DNA of 64,000 nt, from assembly GCA_963555775.3 (NCBI GenBank), contig CAUVWY020000010.1, positions 372,001-436,000 of the forward strand, read 5' to 3'. The position numbers and the translations under genes are program-made. The notes under the pieces were generated by a model. That model ran no database searches, was not told the origin of the DNA, and saw nothing but the letters and a program-made list of their open reading frames with translations. The stretch comes from JAJEDW01 sp963555775 (GTDB lineage: Bacteria > Acidobacteriota > Terriglobia > 20CM-2-55-15). Below, piece after piece: positions 15,709 to 23,572 of the stretch; within the stretch, counting starts at the first letter, position 1; every line of letters starts with the position of its first letter.

Positions 15709-16329
15709 TCACTGCCGGGCAAAATCCAGTTCCCTTTCCATGCACTTGTAAATCGCACGGACTAACGCTTCAGTCTGCATCAGCACCGCCTGAGACAAAA
15801 TCCGATCGAAATCGCCCAACTGTTCCCGAAGAACGAAAAACGGCGGATACCCGGCCCTCAGCAGGAAGAAATTCGCGAATACAACCGCAACGGTCCGGTT
15901 ACCGAATTCAAACGGCCAGATATCGATCAGGCGAGTCATCGCGAGGGCCGCCTGCTGGATCGGGTGCAGTTCGGCCATGCTCTCGACACTGAGCCACTTC
16001 TCGAAGTTGTCGAGCGACTGACCGACAAACTCCGGTTCGGGACAGTCCTGCCCCCGAAACGACGCGGCGACTGCCGAGGTCCGCAGTCCACCGGCGCCCG
16101 GGTGCCCTTCGAATAGATCGGCGTGCAATCGAAGCAGATCGGCCCGGGTCACGCCGCCAATTCCGGCCAACGCCACCGCGATGCGACTGGCCCCCTCGCC
16201 GTGATCCAGCAGACGGTCGAACCGTTCGAGGCAACGTTCCACGTCGCCTTCCCGAATGCGTTCCAGGGCTGGAAACGGGTTTTCGCTTCTGAAAATCGAA
16301 TCCGAATAAATCGGCAGGTCGTTGGACAT
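15709..16329 (-). CDS. Fic-domain protein with degenerate active-site motif
   Basis: The C-terminal half is a recognisable Fic fold: HPIQQAALAMTRLIDI followed by the core loop and ANFFLLRAGYPPFFV. Active Fic enzymes carry HPFx(D/E)GNGR and transfer AMP or other groups to proteins. Here the loop reads W138-P-F-E-F-G-N-R-T146: the catalytic histidine is Trp, the metal-binding acid is Phe, and the final Gly-Arg are Arg-Thr. AMPylation as usually understood should be impossible. The gene sits between smpB and the E1-like gene, with gaps of a few bases, which suggests a shared transcript. No inhibitory (S/T)xxxE(G/N) helix is evident. Function unknown; a binding or regulatory pseudoenzyme is the simplest reading. 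Confidence 0.8.
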   Translation of the reverse strand: MSNDLPIYSDSIFRSENPFPALERIREGDVERCLERFDRLLDHGEGASRIAVALAGIGGVTRADLLRLHADLFEGHPGAGGLRTSAVAASFRGQDCPEPEFVGQSLDNFEKWLSVESMAELHPIQQAALAMTRLIDIWPFEFGNRTVAVVFANFFLLRAGYPPFFVLREQLGDFDRILSQAVLMQTEALVRAIYKCMERELDFARQ

Positions 16330-16332
16330 CGT

Positions 16333-16782
16333 TCACCGTTCCCGCACTTCCTGGCGTGTCTCTCTTTCGATGGTCTTGCGGCGTTCCGTTTCCCGCTTAT
16401 CGTAGGTCTTCTTTCCCTTTGCGAGAGCCAACTCGCACTTGATGCGTCCGTCCTTCAAATACATTTTCGACGGAACCAGCGTCAGGCCTTTTTCCGTGGT
16501 TCGACCGATGAGCTTCCGAATCTCTGCGCGATTCAACAACAGTTTCCGGGTTCGCAACGGATCGTGATTGGCAAAGTTGCCATGTGAAAACGGACTGATA
16601 TGGCAGTTCTGCAGCCAGACCTCGCCGTCCTTGACGACTCCATAGGCATCCCTCAGATTGATCCCTCTCTCCTTGGCCGATTTCACTTCGGTGCCCGTCA
16701 GCACAATGCCCGCCTCGTATTTCTCGAGGAATTCGTAATTGTGGGACGCCTGGCGGTTGACCGCAAGGACGGATTTTTTCAC
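16333..16782 (-). CDS. smpB: SsrA-binding protein SmpB
   Basis: Binds tmRNA and delivers it to stalled ribosomes for trans-translation. The 149-residue protein shows NYEFLEKYEAGIVLTGTEVKS, GINLRDAYG, NCHISPF, NHDPLRTRKLLLN and LALAKGKKTYDKRET, all hallmarks of the OB-fold protein with its basic C-terminal tail. The gene lies three bases from both neighbours and so probably belongs to an operon with the STN-domain protein upstream and the Fic-like protein downstream. Confidence 0.97.
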   Translation of the reverse strand: MKKSVLAVNRQASHNYEFLEKYEAGIVLTGTEVKSAKERGINLRDAYGVVKDGEVWLQNCHISPFSHGNFANHDPLRTRKLLLNRAEIRKLIGRTTEKGLTLVPSKMYLKDGRIKCELALAKGKKTYDKRETERRKTIERETRQEVRER

Positions 16783-16784
16783 GA

Positions 16785-17591
16785 CTATCGTGGAGCGGGA
16801 AATGGACTGCTCGCAGGACTTGTGGGCACGGTTGGCGCGGGTGCCGGGATCGGGATATCCGGTTGCTGCTTGTTGAGATCCCGCATTCGGGGGGTAGTAT
16901 TGCCAAAAAGGTTCCTCCGGCTATCCGGGGTTTCCGGTGTCGGGAAGCCCCCAGCGCCGGTCGGCCCGCCATCGGGCTGCGTTGTCTCCCGTTCGGGCGC
17001 AGAGATGGGACCGAACGGCGTCTGAATGACCCTTGGCTGTACCCCGTTCTGTGGAGAGGCGATGGGACCGAACGGCGTCTGAATGACCCTTGGCTGTACC
17101 CCGTTCTGCGGAGCGGCCTGTCCCTGGAAGCCTTGCACCTGGAATGGACTCATGGGCGCCACCGGTGCGGCGGGGCGCGCTGGGGTCGATGACCCGGCGG
17201 TTACGGGGCCATTCGAAAAACCCCGGGTAACTCCGTCCAGTCCTCCGGACACGGCGGTCACCATGATCCTTCGTCCGCCCACAACCAGGAAATCGAGCCC
17301 AAGCCCCTCGAAAACCTTGTCGAGAGCGTTGTCCAGGCTCAGCCCCGAAAACTGGACACTGACGTTTCGATTGCGCAGTTCGACGGCGACGGAAGACTCG
17401 GTGCCGGCAACGGCATCCAATGCGGCAAGCAATTCAACGAGCGGTACGGCAGACGCACTGATCGAAATCCGGTCATCGACGATCCGGACATCCAGATCCG
17501 CCGCATGGGCAATTGTGGTCATACACAGTAGGGCCACAAGAAGCCCGCCCGTCAGGGTTCGGCGCCGGATCGAACCAAGAGCATGGGTCAT
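16785..17591 (-). CDS. Secreted STN-domain protein with Pro-rich repeats
   Basis: A signal peptide (about residues 1-31, ending AHA) precedes a small domain (about 35-120) resembling the secretin/TonB short N-terminal domain: LDVRIVDDRISISASAVPLVELLAALDAVAG and LSLDNALDKVFEGLGLDFLVVGGRRIMVTA. The rest is Pro/Gly/Gln-rich and apparently disordered, with two copies of a 19-residue repeat (PQNGVQPRVIQTPFGPIAS type). No secretin pore domain follows, so it may be an accessory subunit of an envelope complex. I start at the ATG at 17591, nine bases after AGGAG; the upstream ATG at 17615 lacks this. Exact role unknown. Confidence 0.7.
   Translation of the reverse strand: MTHALGSIRRRTLTGGLLVALLCMTTIAHAADLDVRIVDDRISISASAVPLVELLAALDAVAGTESSVAVELRNRNVSVQFSGLSLDNALDKVFEGLGLDFLVVGGRRIMVTAVSGGLDGVTRGFSNGPVTAGSSTPARPAAPVAPMSPFQVQGFQGQAAPQNGVQPRVIQTPFGPIASPQNGVQPRVIQTPFGPISAPERETTQPDGGPTGAGGFPTPETPDSRRNLFGNTTPRMRDLNKQQPDIPIPAPAPTVPTSPASSPFPAPR
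17004..17117 (-). repeat. Two-copy 57-bp in-frame tandem repeat
   Basis: Copies 17004-17060 and 17061-17117 differ at only a few bases near their ends and encode the 19-residue repeat of the STN-domain protein. Near identity at the DNA level points to a recent slippage duplication. Confidence 0.85.
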
Positions 17592-17841
17592 GATATTGAA
17601 CTCCTCGATTGTCATCGGGCGGCACGGGTTGTATCGATCCGAGTCGTGTCGCGATACAACGATCCGTTTGAATACCGCTTCGCCGCCATTATAACGCCAC
17701 TGTGCCCGAAACCCGCGGCGAGCGTCCCGGACGTCGTTTATTCAATGGACCCGCATAGGCCGGCAACGGTTCGAATAAATTCGATCCCTGCAGGGTCGCG
17801 CGCGAGGGTCTTCGGGTTTCAGGCGCGAAGAGAGGAGCGGA

Positions 17842-17901
17842 GCGATGGTTTCACATCGTGACCGACGAACGACAAAGTCTGTGACCCGAACCCCCCTGCG
17901 C
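17842..17901 (+). repeat. Hairpin module shared with the element at 7212-7272
   Basis: Both places read CGATG, six bases, CATCGTGACCGACGA, then GAC-AA and CCCGAAC-CCC. The loop bases differ while the stem is kept. Here it lies directly before the 134-bp repeat at 17909-18042; there it lies inside the 19-bp inverted-repeat element. A further CGATCCCTGCAGGGT motif is at 17782-17796. Confidence 0.6.
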
Positions 17902-17908
17902 CCAACGG

Positions 17909-18042
17909 GTTACGGCGGCATCGGACCATCTGCCACGTTGCCCCTCCTCGATCGATGGAGGACATCGACTTCGTCGTGGCGCCTCGCATACGGCCCAATG
18001 GCGCTCGTAACGCGATCCCCGCAGGGTCCTGCCACGGGCTGT
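17909..18042 (+). repeat. 134-bp dispersed intergenic repeat, copy A
   Basis: Begins GTTACGGCGGCATCGGACCAT, contains ACATCGACTTCGTCGTGG and CGCCTCGCATACGG, and ends CGCAGGGTCCTGCCACGGGC. It aligns without gaps to 28321-28454, by eye at about 80 percent identity. It reaches the stop codon of the sugar transferase gene on the opposite strand. Confidence 0.85.
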
Positions 18043-19391
18043 CAATGGGCGCCCTTCCCGAGCAGGACGACCGGAATTGTCTTCAACAGAATTTTCAAAT
18101 CCAAAAGCAGCGACCAGTTGTCTATGTAGTTGAGGTCAAGGCGCATCCATTCGTCGAAACCAATCTGACTGCGGCCGCTGATCTGCCACAGGCAGGTGAT
18201 GCCGGGTTTCATGCTGAGCCGCCGCCGCTGCCAGCGCTCGTACCGCTCGACTTCGGCGGGCAACGGCGGGCGAGGCCCGACAAGGCTCATTTCACCCTTG
18301 ACCACGTTGTAGAGCTGGGGGAATTCGTCAATGCTGAAACGTCTCAGAATGCGGCCGACATTGGTGATTCGAGGATCTCGCGACGACTTGAAGACCGGAC
18401 CGTCCATTTCGTTGATTGGTTCCAGTTCGACCCGGCGCTGCTCGGCGTCGTCGATCATCGACCTCAATTTGTACATCGTGAAGGGACGCCCGTGAAGACC
18501 GCAGCGGCGTTGCCGGAACAGCGCGGGCCCGGGACTTGTGAGCTTGATCGCCAATGCGGCGATCGCAATCACGATGGAGGCTGGCGCCAGCAGGGCCAGG
18601 GACAGCGCGATATCCAATACACGGCGGACAAAAAGAAGGAACTCGTTCGACGGTGTCGTACTGAAGGTCAGGAGAGGGTAGCCGTCCAATTCATGAAACC
18701 CGATTCGCGCAATCGAATGCGGGAACAATTTCAGCACGACCCGAACCGTCACACCCTGTTCCTCGCAGGCCAGGAACACTTCTTCGCAGGAGTCGATTCG
18801 CTGACGGTCGACCACGAATATCATGTCATCGATCCGGCCCCGTTCCAGGACCGCCCGGGCTTCGTGTTCCGGGAAGACTCCAATGGGAGACAAACCCCAC
18901 TCAGTGTGATTTTCCATCATGCGAGCGAAGCCGGCGGCCGATTCGCCGTCACCGATGACGGCAACGTGACGGGTCCAGGCCTGCTGACGTTTTCGCGCGG
19001 CAAACAGAAAGAGACGGTACGACACCAAGGCGGGATAGTTGACCGCAAGGGTCAGCGCCGCAACGCCGCGGCTGGTCGCTTCGGAATCGGCGAAGTACAG
19101 AATGGCCACCATCACGCCCCACGCCACGCCAACGGCCTTGGTCACGCGAATCAACTGCTCGCGCAACGTGAGGTTTCCGCGCGAATAAACGCCGAATGCC
19201 GGAAGCAGGAAAGCCCAGATCGGCATCATCAGCCACAGGAGCCACGTATACACCGCCATCGGCATGATAGTCGAACCTTCGATCTCGACCAGGGTCCGAA
19301 GCCGATAAGCGGCAAAGAAGCTCGCGAACGTCAGGGCGATGTCAATCAGCAAAAGACCGATCGAAAAAATTCTCTGCCGCTCTTGGATCAT
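18042..19391 (-). CDS. Polyprenyl-phosphate sugar-1-phosphate transferase (WbaP/WcaJ type)
   Basis: Starts exopolysaccharide or O-antigen repeat units by moving a sugar-1-phosphate onto undecaprenyl phosphate. There are four or five N-terminal membrane segments (about 10-115), a CoA-binding-like middle region, another membrane segment near 275, then the conserved catalytic domain: KLRSMIDDAE, GRILRRFSIDEFPQLYNV, KGEMSLVGPRP, KPGITCLWQISGRS and DLNYIDNWSLLLDLKIL. Length 449 is typical of the long form. It is not inside a polysaccharide cluster in this window, so the donor sugar cannot be inferred. Confidence 0.93.
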   Translation of the reverse strand: MIQERQRIFSIGLLLIDIALTFASFFAAYRLRTLVEIEGSTIMPMAVYTWLLWLMMPIWAFLLPAFGVYSRGNLTLREQLIRVTKAVGVAWGVMVAILYFADSEATSRGVAALTLAVNYPALVSYRLFLFAARKRQQAWTRHVAVIGDGESAAGFARMMENHTEWGLSPIGVFPEHEARAVLERGRIDDMIFVVDRQRIDSCEEVFLACEEQGVTVRVVLKLFPHSIARIGFHELDGYPLLTFSTTPSNEFLLFVRRVLDIALSLALLAPASIVIAIAALAIKLTSPGPALFRQRRCGLHGRPFTMYKLRSMIDDAEQRRVELEPINEMDGPVFKSSRDPRITNVGRILRRFSIDEFPQLYNVVKGEMSLVGPRPPLPAEVERYERWQRRRLSMKPGITCLWQISGRSQIGFDEWMRLDLNYIDNWSLLLDLKILLKTIPVVLLGKGAH

Positions 19392-19439
19392 ACGAGTGCC
19401 ATGGGATCAATTGCCGCAATCTAACCACTAAACGCTACC

Positions 19440-21677
19440 ATGAACAGACTCTTCAGAAGAAACCCGATGAACGATGAATCGCAGCGGCCCATACCGGGAT
19501 GTCGGCTCGTCATCCTCTCGCTGATCGCCTTGCTCGTGACGGGATGTGCCGCCGGGCGGGGTGCCTACAACCTTGGCCTCGAGGCCGAGCTCTCCAGAGA
19601 CTATGCCGCGGCACTCGACCACTACGAGCAGGCGCTCGCCGAGAAACCGGGAGATATCGAGTATCGGCTGAAGGTCCAGCAATCCCGCTTCGCAGCGGCC
19701 TTCCAACATTTTGAAAATGGCCGCCGCGCTCTTGAAGCCGGAGAACTGGAGTTGGCGCGAATGGAACTGATCCGCGCGCAACGACTCGATCCGACCAACA
19801 GCATGACCGAAACCGAACTCGAGCGAGTCGAAACGCTCATGCAGGCCGGCACCGTCGAGGAATCCCTTCCCGCGCTCGGTTTCGACGATCGCAAGGAACT
19901 CGCGCGAACCGACCCCAGCCTCGACCGCCGGCTCAACCTGACCCTTCAGGAACCGATCAGCCTGACCATCACCCAAGACGCTCAGGCCATCTTCGAAACC
20001 ATCGCCGAACTGGCGGGACTCAATGTCATTTTCGATTCCGACTGGAATTCCACGCAATTGTCGATCGACCTGAACAACGTCTCGATCTACGAAGCGCTCG
20101 ATGTCCTCGCCCTCCAGACCAGGACTTTCTGGGAACCGATCAACCAGAGCACGATCGTTGTTTCGCCCGACAACGTCCAGAAGCGGCAAAACTACGAAAA
20201 CACGATCGTCAAGACCATTTATCTGACCAACAGCGTCAATCCAACCGACCTTACCGAAGCGGTGACCGCGATCCGAACCATTCTGAATACAGCCCTGATA
20301 GCTCAGAGTTCCACCATGAACGCCATAATCATGCGGGACACTCCTGACCGGATCGCCATCGCTGAAAAGATCATCGACGACTTCGACAAGAGCCGGCCCG
20401 AAGTTCTGGTCGAAGCGACCGTCCTGGAAGTGGACAGGAACACACTTCGAGATCTCGGAATTCTCCCGCCCCAGGGCACGCAACTGGGGCTGGACGGCTC
20501 CGGGGATGCGGGGCCCGGTTCGCTGGTCAATCTTCGCGACCTCAACAACCTGAACTCGGGCAGCTTCAACATTGCGATCCCGCCCAGCGTCGCCCGCTTC
20601 CTGGCCAGCGACACCCGGACCCGCATGGTGCAGAATCCGAGCATTCGCGCGACTGATGGGAGTGTGGCATCGATACATATCGGGTCCCGCGTCCCGGTTG
20701 CATCGGGAAGTTTCCAGCCGGCGTTCACAGGCACGGCGGGTACTCCGGTGGTCCAGTTCGACTACATCGACGTCGGTGTCAACCTGGACATCACACCGCG
20801 CGTTTTGTTGAATCGAGAGATTTCAATGCAGGTGGTGGTTCAGGTGACGGCCACGGCGGGCACCTCCCTCATCGGTGGAGTAGCCCTGCCCATTTTCACC
20901 AACCGGTCCATATCACACCAGATCCAGTTGAACGAGGGAGAAACCAACATCCTTGGAGGACTCATCGCGGACTCGGAAAGCACCGCCGTCACGGGCATTC
21001 CCCTCCTGAACCGGATTCCATTCCTGAACCGGATATTTTCTTCGGAAAAGACGCAACGCGATCAGACTGAAATCATCGTGCTCCTGACCCCGCATATCGT
21101 TGAGATGCCTGTGGTTCGCGATCGGAACCTGCTGGGACTCGATGTCGGTACGGCGACGGATACGCGGCTCCGATCGCTTCCCGGCGGCCCCGTGGCGCCG
21201 GCCGCCCTGCCTGAACCGGCGCCTGGACCCGAGGCTGACGATCCGGCGCCCGCCACGCCCGAGGGCGATGACGCTGTTCGATTCGACACTCCCGAGATCA
21301 CCCTCGAACCGGGAACCCGGACCGACGTGGTCGTCCGCATCGATGCCGACGGCGTTACCGGAGCCGATCTGATCATTGAGTTCGATCCCGCATCCGTCGT
21401 CTTGCACGAAGTTGCCGACGGCGGCTTCTTGAGCCAGGACGGAGTCGGAATCTCGCTGGCCCGCAATATCGACACCGTGCGGGGACGGGCTGTGGTCTCG
21501 ATGGGACGAGGGGCCGATTCTCTTCCGGTTTCGGGGGAAGGTGCGGTTCTGCTGTTGATCCTCGAAGGCCTGGAGCTCGGCGAATCCGTCGTGGGGATTA
21601 GTGATTTCCGGGTGCACACCGGTCCTTCCGGACGCCGTGCGGGACATCCGGCCGAGGTACGGATCGTCGTACAATAG
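19440..21677 (+). CDS. Lipoprotein secretin with TPR-like N-terminus and C-terminal cohesin domain
   Basis: Outer-membrane multimeric pore related to GspD/PilQ. A lipobox (LLVTGC) marks a lipid-modified start at about residue 37, followed by TPR-like helices (about 45-130), an STN-like domain (about 180-250), an N-domain (ETAVIVKTIYLTN region, about 260-330), and the secretin domain (about 335-565) with NPSIRATDGSVASIHIGSRVP, QLNEGETNILGGLIADSE and TEIIVLLTPHIVE. After a Pro/Ala-rich linker, residues about 620-745 form a cohesin-like beta domain (VVRIDADGVTGADLIIEFDP). It is 15 bases upstream of two pseudopilin genes. No assembly ATPase is nearby, so it may serve a reduced type II-like system. 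Confidence 0.88.
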   Translation: MNRLFRRNPMNDESQRPIPGCRLVILSLIALLVTGCAAGRGAYNLGLEAELSRDYAAALDHYEQALAEKPGDIEYRLKVQQSRFAAAFQHFENGRRALEAGELELARMELIRAQRLDPTNSMTETELERVETLMQAGTVEESLPALGFDDRKELARTDPSLDRRLNLTLQEPISLTITQDAQAIFETIAELAGLNVIFDSDWNSTQLSIDLNNVSIYEALDVLALQTRTFWEPINQSTIVVSPDNVQKRQNYENTIVKTIYLTNSVNPTDLTEAVTAIRTILNTALIAQSSTMNAIIMRDTPDRIAIAEKIIDDFDKSRPEVLVEATVLEVDRNTLRDLGILPPQGTQLGLDGSGDAGPGSLVNLRDLNNLNSGSFNIAIPPSVARFLASDTRTRMVQNPSIRATDGSVASIHIGSRVPVASGSFQPAFTGTAGTPVVQFDYIDVGVNLDITPRVLLNREISMQVVVQVTATAGTSLIGGVALPIFTNRSISHQIQLNEGETNILGGLIADSESTAVTGIPLLNRIPFLNRIFSSEKTQRDQTEIIVLLTPHIVEMPVVRDRNLLGLDVGTATDTRLRSLPGGPVAPAALPEPAPGPEADDPAPATPEGDDAVRFDTPEITLEPGTRTDVVVRIDADGVTGADLIIEFDPASVVLHEVADGGFLSQDGVGISLARNIDTVRGRAVVSMGRGADSLPVSGEGAVLLLILEGLELGESVVGISDFRVHTGPSGRRAGHPAEVRIVVQ

Positions 21678-21692
21678 ATACCCGGTAAACTC

Positions 21693-22169
21693 ATGTTGCC
21701 AATACGAACGTCGAGATCCGCGGCGACCGGCTTCAGCCTGATTGAAATGATCGTGACCATGACGATCGTGGCAATCATCGCCGGACTGGCCGTCCCGCTC
21801 GCCCGGAACGCTATTATCCGGCAGAGGGAAGTGGAACTCCGTCGAGCGTTGAGAGAGATTCGCGTGGCTATCGACCGGTACAAGGAAGCCTCCGATCTCG
21901 GCTTGATTCAAGTCACTCTGGGCACGGAGGGATACCCTGAATCGCTTGAGCTACTTGTTGAAGGCGTCGATCAGATCGGAACGGTCGACCGGCAAATCAA
22001 GTTCTTGCGGAGGTTACCGGTCGATCCCATGACCGACTCCACCCAATGGGGACTGCGCGCCTATGGGGACGACCCCGAATCGACATCGTGGGGAGGCGAG
22101 AATGTCTTCGACGTCTATACGCGATCACCAGCAACGGCAATGGATGGAACCTCGTACCGGGAGTGGTAG
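21693..22169 (+). CDS. Type II secretion-like pseudopilin (GspG-like), first copy
   Basis: Prepilin with a class III signal: a short basic leader ending in Gly13 before FSLIEMIVTMTIVAIIAGLA, with the key glutamate at position +5 of the mature protein. A long alpha-1 helix is followed by a small globular domain with LRRLPVDPMTD and SWGGENVFDVYTRS, as in GspG-type major pseudopilins. Length 158. It follows the secretin gene closely and precedes a second pseudopilin, so the three are probably one operon. Confidence 0.88.
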   Translation: MLPIRTSRSAATGFSLIEMIVTMTIVAIIAGLAVPLARNAIIRQREVELRRALREIRVAIDRYKEASDLGLIQVTLGTEGYPESLELLVEGVDQIGTVDRQIKFLRRLPVDPMTDSTQWGLRAYGDDPESTSWGGENVFDVYTRSPATAMDGTSYREW

Positions 22170-22173
22170 CGGC

Positions 22174-22560
22174 GTGAAAGGGAGAAACGGCTTCACTTTG
22201 ATGGAAATGATGATCGTGCTGACGGTCATCGCCATCCTGGCGTCGATCGCCATCCCGATGTACCAGTCGATAATCCTGCGGACCAGGGAAGCCGTTTTGA
22301 AGGAGAACCTCCATTCCCTGCGCACAGTCATCGACCAGTATACGGCTGACAAGAAGTCCGCCCCCAGAGTCCTGGGCGATCTGGTCAACGCCGGCTATTT
22401 GAGAGAAATACCCGAGGATCCGATCACCGAAAATACAAGTTGGCAGACCGAAACGGGCAATACGGTAATGGTCCCCGGCCAGGTCGACACCGGAATCGTC
22501 GACGTCTTCAGCGGCTCACCGGCAGTATCGACCGAAGGCACGCCCTACAACACGTGGTGA
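22174..22560 (+). CDS. Type II secretion-like pseudopilin (GspG-like), second copy
   Basis: I start at the GTG at 22174, which gives a six-residue leader MKGRNG before FTLMEMMIVLTVIAILASIA, the ideal prepilin peptidase site. The open frame extends further upstream into the previous gene but that part has no prepilin features. The globular part shows TVIDQYTADKKSAPRVLGDLV, EIPEDPITENTSWQ and VDVFSGS, parallel to the preceding gene, so the pair probably arose by duplication. Length 128. Confidence 0.87.
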   Translation: MKGRNGFTLMEMMIVLTVIAILASIAIPMYQSIILRTREAVLKENLHSLRTVIDQYTADKKSAPRVLGDLVNAGYLREIPEDPITENTSWQTETGNTVMVPGQVDTGIVDVFSGSPAVSTEGTPYNTW

Positions 22561-22672
22561 GTCCCGGAAACCCTCGATTCGGAACTTCGAAAATCCCACC
22601 GATTCCCCGGTTTCAGACGATACCGATCCGAGGCGCGCGACCCTGAAGAGTTCTACCTCGGGCTGTTAGTGG

Positions 22673-23572
22673 TTACAGCCCCAGCGTCTCGAGAATCTGA
22701 TCGTCGTCCCGCCACTTCCTGCGGACCTTCACATGGAGTTCGAGGTGTACCTTCGTATTTAGCAGCGTTTCGATTTCTTCACGCGCCGCGATGCCCACCT
22801 GCTTCAGCAGCGCGCCCCCCTTGCCGATGACGATGATCTTTTGCGAATCGCGCTCCACGTAGATCGACGCATGGATCTTGACCAGACGATCCCCTTCCTC
22901 GAACCTTTCAATTGCGATCGCAGTCGCGTGCGGCAATTCCTCCCGCGTACCGAGGATCAATTTTTCGCGAACGATTTCGGCGGTCAGAAATCGTTCGGGC
23001 CGGTCGCTGAATTGTTCGGGGGGATAGTACATGGGGCCATTGGGCAGGTATTTGAATATCACGCTCCGAAGTTCGTCCAGGCCATCGGCCTTCAATGCGG
23101 ATATAGGCACGATCTCGTCGAACTCGCGCCTCCCGTACCGCTCGATCATCGGCAGAAGCGCCTGCTTCCTGACTTTGTCGATCTTGTTAAGCAGAAGGAA
23201 TTTGGGGGAGGTGACCCGGGATACCAGATCGAGCGCGAACTCCGCGCCACGCCCACCTGGAATCGAGACATCGACCACGAGCATCACGACATCGATATGC
23301 CGGAGCGACTCCAACATCATCCGCATCATCCGCTCGTTCATGCGGTACAGCGGTTTGTGGATCCCCGGCGTATCCAGAAAAACGATCTGGCCGCGCTCCT
23401 CGGAAACGATGCCTCGAACCACGTTCCGGGTCGTCTGAGCCTTGGGGGTGACGATAGAGACCTTGTTGCCGACAAGTTGGTTCAGGAGAGTTGACTTTCC
23501 GGAGTTGGGACGGCCGACAATCGATACAAAACCCGACTTCAGAATCCACCCGTCAGCGTTGACGGACATCAC
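22673..23572 (-). CDS. era: GTPase Era
   Basis: Essential GTPase for 16S rRNA maturation and 30S assembly. G1 GRPNSGKST (about 21-29), G3 DTPGIHK, G4 NKID and the C-terminal KH domain with IVIGKGGALLKQVG are all intact. Length 299 is normal. It overlaps the end of the upstream CorC-like gene by four bases, consistent with the common era-ybeY-phoH neighbourhood. Confidence 0.97.
   Translation of the reverse strand: MMSVNADGWILKSGFVSIVGRPNSGKSTLLNQLVGNKVSIVTPKAQTTRNVVRGIVSEERGQIVFLDTPGIHKPLYRMNERMMRMMLESLRHIDVVMLVVDVSIPGGRGAEFALDLVSRVTSPKFLLLNKIDKVRKQALLPMIERYGRREFDEIVPISALKADGLDELRSVIFKYLPNGPMYYPPEQFSDRPERFLTAEIVREKLILGTREELPHATAIAIERFEEGDRLVKIHASIYVERDSQKIIVIGKGGALLKQVGIAAREEIETLLNTKVHLELHVKVRRKWRDDDQILETLGL

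Noticed and set aside
15709..16329. Active Fic toxin or AMPylator
   Set aside because: The catalytic His, the acidic metal ligand and the motif arginine are all replaced, and no antitoxin gene is adjacent.
19428..20678. Minus-strand open frame opposite the secretin
   Set aside because: It is fully antisense to a well-supported gene and has no recognisable domain.
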